Assembly (NCBI GenBank): GCA_022885665.1
Contig: JAGQDJ010000608.1
Coordinates: 744,001-808,000, forward strand
Direction of reading: 5' to 3'
DNA: 64,000 bases
Source of the DNA: Triops longicaudatus
Lineage: Eukaryota; Arthropoda; Branchiopoda; Notostraca; Triopsidae
The number at the start of each line of letters is the position of its first letter. Position 1 is the first letter of the stretch. A program made the translations under genes and the position numbers. Below are positions 35,917 through 47,400 of this stretch, piece by piece. The notes beneath the pieces were generated by a model. It had not been told where the DNA came from and did no database searches. It was given only the letters and a program-made list of their open reading frames with translations.

Positions 35917-36930
35917 ATGTTAGCGCCGGCATCTTGGGTTGAAAAAGACAAGACAAGCCATCTTAACGAAATGGAAAAACCAAACTTGTTAACCCGGCCC
36001 ACAAATTCCATTGTCACCCATACACAGTAAACCCAAATATTCTTTGTTATTACTACCGAAACTAAAGAAACTTTCGTTAATTCGTTTTAGGTCACCTATT
36101 ACGACTGGTACCTCGGTATTGGGAATGATCTTTGACGGTGGCGTCATGATTGCCGCTGACATGCTTGGATCTTATGGTTCCCTTGCTAAACTCCAGAGCT
36201 TTCCTCGCGTAGTTAAAGTAAATAACAATTTGATCCTCGGCTGCGGTGGTGATTTGGCCGACTTCCAACATCTCCAGTCCGTCATTGAGCAAAAACAGTA
36301 ATAGATTTAAAAAAAGCCGTGTCTGATTGATTAAATGTTTTTACGTCACAGGATCGATGAAGAATGTATGGATGACGGCTTCACATTGAAACCACATGCG
36401 TTGTATTCCTGGCTGACGCGAGTACTTTACAATCGCCGGTCCAAATTTGACCCACTGTGGACCACCTTCCTTGTGGGCGGTATCCAAGACGGCGAGCCGT
36501 TTTTGGGCTACATTGACAAGATTGGTTTAGCCTATCAATCACCACTGATTGCCTCTGGTTACGGTTCTATGATTGCTTTACCTCTGATGCGCGATGCTGT
36601 GGAGAAGAAACCGTCAATGAAGAAAGAAGAAGCTCGGGAATTGTTGATCAAATGCATGCGTATTATGTTCTACCGCGATGCCCGTTCTTCGAACAAAGTA
36701 ACTTTCAAGCCTAATTTACTTTGAAGTGTGTAACGTACTGGGTATTTTGTAGATCCAAATTGCAACCGTGACAGCGGAAGAATCAACTCTAGAAGGTCCC
36801 ATTCATCTCGATACTAACTGGGAACTTGCTCATTTCATTAAGTAAGAAAATTTAATGGTTTATTCATACTTTAATTTTTTCTGTAATTAATTAATAACAC
36901 TTTTTGCACCTTTTCAGAGGCTACGAGTAA
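35917..36930 (+). CDS. PSMB4: Proteasome subunit beta type-4 (20S beta-7), 5 exons, 254 aa
   Basis: Non-catalytic beta subunit of the 20S proteasome core, working in cytosol and nucleus in ubiquitin-dependent protein breakdown. Exons: 35917-36026, 36091-36297, 36352-36697, 36753-36841, 36918-36930; total 765 nt, phases agree. The last exon carries only 13 nt (Gly-Tyr-Glu-stop after completing a Lys codon). Family blocks: TTGTSVLGMIFDGGVMIAAD, MLGSYGSLAKLQSFPRV, HALYSWLTRVLYNRRSKFDP, SPLIASGYGSMIALPLMRDA and RIMFYRDARS. By homology the propeptide is about 35 residues, ending before TQSPITTGTS. Human PSMB4 is 264 aa, so the length fits. Converges on MGAT1 with about 370 bp between stop codons. 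Confidence 0.96.
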
Positions 36931-37161
36931 ACCGTTCTGGAAGATGAAATTATTTGTAAACCGTGGAATACAAAAGCTATTAAGCTTGAGTTTTGAAAAC
37001 CACTTAGCACTCTTGTTATAAATTTACACGACGAAAAACTGCTTATAAACGCCCTGTCTATCTCTATTATCACAAAGCCCCATGAAAGCGTGTTTCATAA
37101 ACCTCACTGGTGCCATATCAACTTCGACAAGGGAGGAACGTCTCGACAAGATCAAAAATGG

Positions 37162-37167
37162 AATAAA
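37162..37167 (+). terminator. PSMB4 poly(A) signal, AATAAA
   Basis: AATAAA lies 231 bp after the PSMB4 stop codon and before the MGAT1 coding end on the opposite strand. Confidence 0.5.
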
Positions 37168-37301
37168 AATATTAACGAAACACTCACATGCCCCCCCACA
37201 CAGGAAAAGTAACTAAAATGTACATACTACGCTTGAATGCCCCCAGAAAACTAGAAAGGAAAGGTCACAAATTCTAGTGCATTGCATCAGCCGTCGATCA
37301 A

Positions 37302-40038
37302 TTAGCTCCACGTCAAATCGTAGCCCTTCCAATTTAAATTAGGAGCCACGTAAACTCTTCTTCCTTGCCAAAAGAAGGATACGATCCCTCGATAAGCAGT
37401 TCTGGACACTCCGCTCTAGACAAAGATAAATACAAAAACAACTAAATGCACGAAATAAGGACACGTATTTGGAAATAAGGATCAGATTTGATCAGACTGC
37501 AGTCACATAACTGTCTTAACATTCAGAAACCTGTGGAAAATCCAGCTACTTTTCAATGATAGGTCAAACTTAGAAAACTTGGTTAAATACACCTAGTATT
37601 CACATATTGTTCATTTACACATGAGATAAAGATTTTCTGTTACAAAATTTACGCCAATTAAACTTTTAGCGGGAGAACATAAGAAGGGTAGCGATTGCGA
37701 GTTAAACATACTCATTTTCAAAAATAAAAACAATATTCGAGGACATACTACCCGAGGAAAGTAACAAGTTATCTCTGACCGCAGTAACGCATTCAAGTAA
37801 CTCTTATCTCAAGTGTTGTCTCAAATATTCGTTGGCTAAAATACCTCGTTTTGAAACCACTTATGAAAACATTATTTGATATAAATAAGTTCGGTGCAAA
37901 GACAAAAATTATGTAAAAATAAGATTGATGTATTTGAGATAACAAAGGTACTACCTTGAAATCATCCATCAGGCCGAACAGCTTCGCAATTTTCTTAAAA
38001 GCATCTTTAGTGTGATATTGTATTCGTACTGGACCCTCATATGTAACAGAATTCGCTTTTACATCTTTAGCTTGCACTACAGGCAAACTATAGATAAGCT
38101 TTAAGACTGATGCATCATATACATCCTAAAATGAAAGTACATAATTTGTTAGAAGCTAAATCACTTTAAGGTAATCAAAATATTCACTTACTTTTAATAA
38201 ATACGTTAAATTTCTCTCCGTAAAAGGCACACTGACTTCATTCAACTTTATGAACTTAAGATGACGATCGAAGAAAAGGCCACTAGAAATAAATAACAAA
38301 TTTAATATTGTCCACTCCCTCACTGTACATATTTTATATGGAGTTAAACACAATACGACTAATACGAAATTTCCGTAAAATGCGAGTCAAAAATTAAAGA
38401 AGAAATTTACTTGCTGACTCCAACCTTCCCAAAGGTTCTCGTTCGAGAAATTTCAGGCCTAATGCACGCCCGTTCTTTTCTCTGTTCTGGGTTGCGCATC
38501 CAGTCATCCCAAAATCTATGATAAATAAGCATAATACGAATTAAGATAAGCCTTCCTAAGGAATGCAGCTCTTTAGGGCACTTACGCTTTAGGCCACTTG
38601 TCTCTCAGTTCTGTTTCCCACAGTTTGCGAGTCATCATCCAGCCCAGGCCTGGGAAAAAGTCAGAACGGTATAACAAGTCTGGGCTGGAAGTATCAATTA
38701 GGTTCTCCTTCCCGTTGTCATTCCAGGCTGAAACGCACCACAACGACGAATCGGCTTCTAGGATGGGTAGAGTAGCTTGGAAGTAGGAGTAAAAATCCTC
38801 TGCAACTTCCAGGTCATCTAAAAACATCCACGGTTTGTCGACAATAGTCACAACTGCGTATGTTTGTAAATTACCCTCCACAATGATGACAGCTGAAGCT
38901 GGGAACTTGTTAAAAACTTGATCTAAAGCCCACGAATAATGTCTGGAAAGTTTGAAGTAGCCAATCATCCTTCTAAAATTGTCTGGTACCTCAGGATCAG
39001 ACAAATCTGGTTGCTATACAAAAAATTATTATTATTATTGTATTACGAAAATTAAAATGTTTAGTGAAGTATAGGATACAGGAAATAACAACGAAAAAAA
39101 AAATGTTCAGCAAAACTTCAAAATAATGCGATGTTACGTAAAAACGCATTTAAGTAAAGAGAACTCCATCAAATTTAGATTTCGTACTTTCTGTAGTGTT
39201 TTTCTAATCTGTTGCCTAAGTCGATTTACGGAACCTTAATTAGTTGACTATTTACTATTTAAATCGGCTACTAAATTAGTTTTGCGTAGACCTATAACTC
39301 AAATAGCTTATTTTGTTGGGAATTATTTTAAACGTAAGTAGCAGCGTTTACACAATCGCACAAAGTTAGATGGTGAAATTACTTGAATGTAGGTGATCCG
39401 ATCTTCATAGGAACGAATGATTTCTGCGGTGGGTTGATGACCGCAGTCTTGACTAACAATAATCGGAAATTGGTCACTGGCAGGTCTGAATTTAATCAAG
39501 CGATCTAAGCATCGCTGGACGGACGGTCGGTTACAAGCGATCACCAAAATTGGCATCACCGGAGGAGAAGGATTTCCAATCTCAGACTGCGAGTTGGCTG
39601 ATTCAACAGGCGGACGAACGTTTTCGTTCTCAGATGACTGAATTTCATATTGGTCCAACAATGCTTTTAACCGAGAAATATTACCTTTTGAACCTTGATG
39701 AAAAGAGAATTATGAAAATTATGCGTACATTTTTAACTTTTGTTTACTTTCTCGGTTTTTCTTCAGGTTCTTGAAGGTGGCGAGTAATTCCTCCTGGAGG
39801 TCTTTAGTGGCCTTAATTTCTTGGTCTAAATGTGATATTCTTTCAAGAAGAGCTTCTCGTTCCTAGGGAAAACATTATTACTTAAAGATGAAATGATGAA
39901 GATTTTGTAACATACTAGACTACTGGAAGGATCAGATGGGTCTTGACGATTAACTGGCAGTACAAAATAAACGGCAACAAACCATAACAGTGTGCACAGA
40001 CCAAATAAAAAAATGCAGTGTCGTCTTCTGGCAAACAT
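37302..40038 (-). CDS. MGAT1: Alpha-1,3-mannosyl-glycoprotein 2-beta-GlcNAc-transferase (GnT-I), 9 exons, 466 aa
   Basis: Golgi type II membrane enzyme that adds the first GlcNAc to Man5GlcNAc2, opening the route to hybrid and complex N-glycans. Exons (minus): 40038-39916, 39862-39748, 39693-39383, 39013-38875, 38817-38586, 38515-38411, 38282-38192, 38125-37955, 37415-37302; total 1,401 nt, phases agree. A short basic cytosolic N-terminus (MFARRRH) precedes a membrane segment (about residues 8-29), then a Glu/Lys-rich stem. Catalytic-domain hallmarks: VSQDCGHQPTAEIIRSYEDR, the metal-binding EDD (229-231), SLWCVSAWNDNGKEN, FFPGLGWMMTRKLW, FWDDWMR and RACIRPEISRT, ending in KGYDLTWS. Human length is 445 aa. 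A 57-bp stop-free intron (38818-38874) cuts the EDD motif. Reading through it would add 19 residues, so the splice is needed for a normal active site. Confidence 0.95.
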
Positions 40039-41452
40039 TTTTTTCTCTTCGAATATATCTTAATCATTTACTTTCTGCCTCAATAGGAAAAACTCTGAAT
40101 TTTCTTTCAACTCATCGCCTTTCCTTAAAGTTAAAAGAACCAAATCCGCAACGTTAGTTGCTTACTAAGTACGCAACGCATGTGCTGCTTGGCAACATTA
40201 CACTAGAAAACCTTAAAAAGAACAAACACTTTATTATGCAAAATTAGAAGCAGTAGAAAGCTTACATTCAGTGAAACGCCTGTTGACATTAAGTTGAGGG
40301 AGTAGAAATTTAAAAACAGTGCCGTGGAGAGAAAATCTTCTAGGTCATGGCAAGCGACGAGTAGGAAGACGGTGTTTTAAAACTGAATATAGCTAATATT
40401 CACAAAGTAAATCCCTGGAAAAGCAATATTTCCTAAACTCTCCACGTATTTACAAAAGACTCGTCGAAAGCACATTGGATCAATTTAGGTCACGTGGAAG
40501 TACACCCACCAGACCACTATGGCCATCAGGTGACAAAGAGACGAAAGATTATTACATGAAACTATGCACGCGTTCACACTACAGTACTTTACGTAGAACA
40601 AAATTAATTTAAATTACTCGCAAAGTCTGATCAAATTACAAGCTTCTCTCTACTTAGACATAATACATATTCCGCTTAAAAAAGCACGTTGCAAGTGTCT
40701 AAACCGAGTTGAACAGGAAAAAACGAATACAATAGCCCAGTTAGCTTCCTCATTTTTCCTTCATATCCCTAACCCGATTGAAAACTCGAGCATCTGGGCG
40801 AGTTCCCACATAGTTTGCAGTAAACTGAGTCTGTAATGCGGAGAATGTGTCATTTACACGCAGAAAAAGCAAATATTCAAACTAGGTTTATTCACCCAGG
40901 TTTCAGAGGAGCGTTGTGTGAAAAGTTGCGTCTCTGTGCGCAGAAACACTGCGGAAATAGAAAAAGAACGGGCCCACTGGCGGATCATTTGCTTACAGTC
41001 TCAACTGAAAAAATTGTGCAAGCAAAATCTTTAGTGTGCGTGTCGCGGATATTCTGTCCGAAATACGACAGAATTGATAATGAAGAAAATGAATGCGTTC
41101 ACTAACAAGTGCACAGAAATATACGATAAATTTATACCAAGAAGCGCTGTTCATTGTAATTTTTCGTGGTTATATTAAAACTGTACAAGGCATGGAATAT
41201 ACGATATGTAAGATCCTGGTATACGAGAAACAAGTCTCCGCTCGTTTCAACATAAATTTGAATCCAAAAAACAAGGCACATTCACACTGGTTACAAAAAC
41301 AATTCGACACCGTTTTATACATAAAACAAGGAGGAACATCAGGATAATCATTAATCAACAAAAGAGTAGCCGGCTAATACAAAAAAGTTATATTTTGCAT
41401 TTGTCAGGGAAAAGGGGCAGACGCTTTACAAGACACAAATTCAACGTTGGTT
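40039..41452. other. Intergenic between MGAT1 5' end and big brain 3' end
   Basis: No recognisable gene. Plus-strand frames of 84-89 codons here show no family resemblance. The region must hold the MGAT1 promoter/5' UTR and the big brain 3' UTR, both unresolved. Confidence 0.5.
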
Positions 41453-44400
41453 TCAATATTGAGGAGAATGATACGGCGTCGTGGACGTCGGCGTATGCGG
41501 GTTGGACCTTGATTGAGAATTGGGCGAAATTAGATCTCCCCTCATTTTGTTCATATTGATAGAATAGCTGCCATGGGAAGGAGGCCGATTTAACAACTCG
41601 TGATCCATTGGACCACCATACTGCGACCCGTAGGCAGAATCTTTTGACGTATCAGCAGGTGACGGCGAATTCACGGGCAAATTGCTACTGTTCATCATTT
41701 GGGACTGCACTGGCGGAGTTGGGCGTCGAATCGGTGGTACAACCCCGTAAACCGAGTCATTACGGACCACCGGGACACCATTACTACGGGGATACATGCC
41801 ATAATTACCGTTATCACCCGAGTTACTTATGTTGGGATGATTATTGGAATTTTGCTCCAATTTTTTCGTAGCATAAATAGATTCTTGAGTAATTGCGTGT
41901 CCAGTTCCTTGCATACCATACACGGACTCTAACCGCGGGGCATTGCTATTGCCGTTATTATCATTGTACTGCATTGCTTCGCGAGGTTTGTGCGTATAGA
42001 CAGAATCTTTGCGTTCGAATGACTCTCTCTCCGGTGTCGGTTTATACATGTTGCTACTTGGATTGCCGTTCTTGGCAGGGAAACTGTTCAAGTAGTTTTC
42101 TTCAGCGGATTTCTGGTCAGCGTAACTGCTGGGCGGACTAATTGGGCCGTAATTGTCGGTAATCTTGGCTCCATACGGTGACTCACGCTCACGGTGCATT
42201 CCATACATGCTTTCATTGCTGCAACAAACCATGAAAAATGTATCGTAAAAATTATGAATAACAGCAATTAATTTGAAAGCACGTTTCCTCACCGATGAAT
42301 GCCGTTCCTGGAAGGCACTGACAGAGGATGGTGGGGTTGATGGTTCTGGCTGCTACTAATTTTGCCTAAATAGAGACTTTGGGCGGGTGCTAGACCTGAC
42401 TGCAGAGGCGGCGAAGGATTGGCGGGTGGCAACGGTGGTTTCGCGTAGACAGATTGAGAGCGATTCAACGGAGCTTTGGGCACAACTTGAGGTGTTTTGC
42501 AGTACAAGGATTTTGAGCCATCGTAAATGGGATCTGCTCTATCAGGTCGACTGCCTCTTGATGCTAATGCAGCATTTGAAGCCATGTGACCTATTTTTTT
42601 TTCGTTAAAAATTAAACCCGAGATTAACTCAAGTGTCTAGCTATTTATAAAATCGACTCTGAGCGTTACCTGTAGGAGAAACCGGATTCGAACGCAACGC
42701 GGGGCGATACTGGTCATAATGCTGAGTCCGCGCATTCTGAAAATTCGTTATGGCCATGTGGCGTCCGTTCTTCTCTTCATCGTAATCTTCATCGCTGTGC
42801 ATACTTAACGAGTCTGTTTTAAAATCCGAAAAAAAAAACTTAGAACCCAACGTATAGAAAATATTCGATAAATTTTACCTCCGTCGATGGAATCTTTGCG
42901 CTTCTTCGTACCCCGGTAGGGATTAAACACAAACTCGTACAGCAGTCCTGCCAAACATCCGCCAATGATCGGTCCAATCCAGTAAACCCAGTGACTATCC
43001 CATTTGTTCATAACAAATGCGGGTCCTAGGGACCTTACAGGATTGAAAGAGGCGCCAGTCGAAGGCAACTACAAACACAAAACCACGATCGTTATCTCCT
43101 ACTTCCTGAAACTGTTGTTTCTTTTTAATAAAGCACTTACAGCCACTAAAGAGCAGGTCGCATATGCTAAGCCCACGGTCAAAGGTCCCGGTCCTAAGTT
43201 TGTGTTCACCAAATAACCCCGGATGGGATCCAACGCCGTCAAATGGGTTAAAACCACCACAAAGGTCAAACTCAATTCAATGGCCAATGCTTGCCATTCG
43301 GACAAACCGGGAGCCGGGACCGTCGCTCCGAGCCATCCTTGCAGCCCTGAAGACGTCACCCTAGAAAAACAATACAAAACACGAAAGTTATCAATACAGT
43401 ACAAACTTACAACCGTTTTCCTCAAATTAAGCTTTTTGTGAGCCACGCATGTCTCATCCTTAACGCCTTCTCTTGTACCACAAAATTGCCTTCTTCCTTT
43501 TTGGAACGTTTATGGGCCAGTCACGTATGTGACGATAATAAGCCATCTTTCTTTCGAATATAAAAAAAAAAACTTTAAAAATCTTTTGTAAGTTTTTTCT
43601 TGTGTTTGAGTACGCATGTACGTTCACCACCTTTACAAATCTTTCACCGGGTGACCAGAATCCGATCAAAGAGGAGGAGTAAGTCAGGTGTGATGGCAAA
43701 CAGGTTCGGATTCAGGGTTCCTTCATTGTTACATTGTTGAAAGAGATATATATGGCCAAGTGAATTGGGTCTATTCTCCCCCCACCCCCAGGACGTGAAG
43801 AATGAAATCGTCGTAAGCATAAGCAAAAAGCGACGGAAGACGGCTTCGCAGCTGCAGCTTGACCATATAGCCGGGCGTAAGGCGCGTCATCATGCTCTCC
43901 ACATGTTGAAAACGTTCGATTTCAAGTCAAAGGAGAGGCCAAAAGGGCTTCTTCCTGTTCCTTTTCATCTCGGCATGACGTCTGTTAGGGTAAAGAGGGT
44001 GGATTTTGCCGTAGCCAAGGAGGGAAGATATGGATGTGTCTTTCTTCCGCGGAGCTAAGTAAAAGGGAGAACCCAGCGAGTACTAAAGAAATTTAAGCCA
44101 GGGTCCTGAAAGCTGACACCTTGGGCTCTTATTATGAGGGTACCCTAAAGTTCTTATATGGATATTTTTCTATAAGGCTTTTCAAACACTCCTACACTTC
44201 GGTTATGGGGTATCCATAATGTGCTGTACTGCACCCTTAGTCCATTAGAATTTCCCTATAACGACTGCTCTTTGTCAGAGATAAGGAAGCCAGTGCATTG
44301 TCGCTGAAAAGTAGCCTACATAATCAGTACAGCTTCAACAAACGAAGGTTTTGACAGTGATCTAAGACAGGAAATCCAAGTTGGCACATTCCAACAATGT

Positions 44401-47400
44401 CCGGCGCAAGTGAAAAGAGCCACGATGATCGTTGGCTGCGCGGGATACGTTGAGGGATGAAATAACACACCGCGGAAATTAGTTTCTTGGGACGGATATT
44501 TATGCAAAAACAAGACCTAAGGCTTCCGAGATGACGAACAAACATGCGTTAGTACTGAAACACCCGCATGTTGCCACACAGAAAAAAAAAGACTGACGTG
44601 TAGTAACGGTTGTTCGACTCCCCCAAAAACGGACAAAAACTTAAAAGGAAAACACATGTGCCCAGACTGAAAAATGGAGCGGGGGAGTCAAGCTACGGCA
44701 TCCAGTTCGTTAACAAGGTTTCATTTTGACTCATTAAAGTATGTTACAACGAGTCTTGTGGTAGTTGTTATAAACAATACGTCTTTGTGTACCCCTTAGC
44801 GTCGCTTTGTTTAGTACAAAAGATCTTTCTCTTAAGTCTAAACTGAGAAAAGCTCTCGCCAATACTTGACCGGCTTCAAACGAACAACGTGAGTCGGCGA
44901 GAAAAGACTGGGACATAAGGGTTAGGGGACGACCGACGATGTCCCAACAATGTGTTTGTCTTGGGAAAGGAAGCAGGGTGGGGTGATTCATGTATTCCCC
45001 TTCAATTTCCTTAAACTGGAGCTCGACGGTGAAGGCATTCTACGCATTATCTCGGCTCGTAGGCGAAACTTGTACAATGAGTTCGTCGGAAGCCCGGTTA
45101 TCTACCCATGTTCGTCTATACGTGTAGCCCAAAAGGAAGTCTAAATTGGATCTGGATTCCAGAGATACAAAAGGTACGAGTGAAACTGCCGAAAAAACTA
45201 ACCACCTTAATCGTCACGGTTAAGAGAGCGCTCAAGCATATTTACCATGCTTATACTCAAGACTACACACTTCAGATAATACATGAAGCCAATTTCTGCT
45301 TACAAATTAGTGACTTTGAAAGTGACTTCCTTGGGAATCTCATCTTATAAAAATATTTTGTAAATAATTAAGCCAATGCCAGAAGAAAGAAAGGCAACGT
45401 AATGTATATTGTGCGTAATTAAAGAAGATAATTTGAAATGGGGGAAAATGCTAGATAAACAAAAAAATAAGTTTCCCAAAATAGTCAATCCCAGTGCGTT
45501 TGTACTCTATACACTGTAGACTCAAATTTACGATTTCTTTTAATTTACACGTTTTCGAAGTATCTTGGTAGCCAATTCTCCGCTGCGTCAACGAGCGCCT
45601 GACTGAATAGTATTCATTGTTGGCGTCTCGAAAGCTTGGTTGTTGTTAAGGTTATCACAGCTAATACAGTAGGAAGGTCAGCCTGGCTGTATCCTAAAGA
45701 TTTGTTTGTTCTTTATGTCGGTGTTAAATAAAATGACGGAGTGATATTTGCGCTCCGTAACTTTTTAAATCAGCAATTCAAGCTGGAAGTAAACAGAAGA
45801 CTTAATTCATAAAGCCGTCTCTTTTTTATCTCGCGCTTCCGAACTATCAGTGAGTATTCATGGCATACAAAATAGTTCGGCTTAATTTATAGTAAACTTG
45901 ATCGCTTATCATCCATGACAGGCATCGCGGATAATCCTGGAACTCATCATAAGAAGTCAGTGGGCTAAAGGAAAAAAGAAGCGTGAGAACAGCTTCGCTA
46001 TGGACAAGTCAAACGATCTGCAGACAATCCACGAAGAAAACACAGACTTCTTTGAAGAAACCACTGTTCTTGAATTTGACGATGACCAAATTTGCAGTCT
46101 GCTTTTAGAAGACAGTCCACAAGCTAGTTCATCCAGGATAGCCGACATGTCCTTCGCAACCAATCAAAACACCAAGAAAGTAAACAATGAAAATTGTAAC
46201 GCACCACGAAAAAAATGCCCTTCGCGCGAGCGCAAACGTGACCGCGTTCGTCGCTGTTTGATTTTTTAAACTATAAAACTTTCCAACACTTACTTTTTTT
46301 TTTAAAAAAAAAAGTACATTAAAAATAAATGAAAATGTTCTAAGTTCACGGAAACTTGCGCTTTCCTTAAATTGCCGTGAAACTTGACTCCTGTGACACG
46401 AATTACACAGTAATAAGAGACGTGTAAAGAAACTGTACAAGATCTCCATTTACTGTAGTAATAAACTATTTCTCAGGACCGAAACTGTAAATTGCTGTAA
46501 ACTAAGAAAAATAAACAGTTCTTCAAAACAGCAATATGGCTTTAGGTCCGTCTCAGAAATTCGGCATGTCACTCCATATGAAAACCATTTCCTAATGGCC
46601 ACGGCGCCCTGTCGTGTATGTGTCACCTTTTGCCCTAAATTTTGATGAATAGTCTAAGCATATCTTGGGGGATATTAGCGGCTTTATATGATCAATCAGT
46701 AATGGAACTTACGTACGTCAAATGCGTGACCATTATGCATGTCAAATCGTAACCCCCCAGAAAGGGTACGGTTCTACAAAAAGGGTCAAATCTTTCCTCC
46801 TCTCTATGCCTATGTGTTCTTTTGTGGTAAAAAAAAAACTGATCCTTGTTTACAGCTTAATCGCATTATAGGGTTAGATTTAAACGCTTTCAAAGCCTGG
46901 GAAGCGTAACTCCTATCAGAGAAGCTGTAACATAAAGAAATAAGGCACGGAGAGGGGCTGTGATACTGGAGAGAGAAAGAAAAAAAAGGAGAATGAACTG
47001 AAAACTGTCCGTGGGTAGGTTGCGTGTAATATGCCAGAACTGCTGTTCTGTGCTGATGATGGCACATGTGGCCGAGGTCAGGGAAGGGGGTCGTGAGATC
47101 AAAAACTTGCGTTTGATTGAGTCACAACCCAACCACCGCAGCATCAACCCCATCAAGCTCTAACACTCTAGTTAGTCAAGTGGTTTCTTTTTTTTAACAC
47201 GTATGCCGTAACCCAACATGACATGTGTGTGAAGGCTTCCTTTCCCCTTTCACAATAGCCACAACCCCACATGCCCTTTGATACACAACATTTAATCCTT
47301 GCCCTTCTCCATACGTCAGGCCCGAACATTCTCCATTCAATGAAAAGAGCTGAATTTGCACTACTCAACCGCAAACACGTCCTTCCAATCAATAAACAAG

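Noticed and set aside
36011..36090. Alternative PSMB4 start inside intron 1
   Set aside because: The frame is open but the upstream exon at 35917-36026 joins in phase to give the expected TQSPITTGTS sequence.
38818..38874. 19 extra residues in the MGAT1 open frame
   Set aside because: Treated as coding by a plain ORF reading, but the segment has GT-AG ends and removing it restores the conserved EDD motif.
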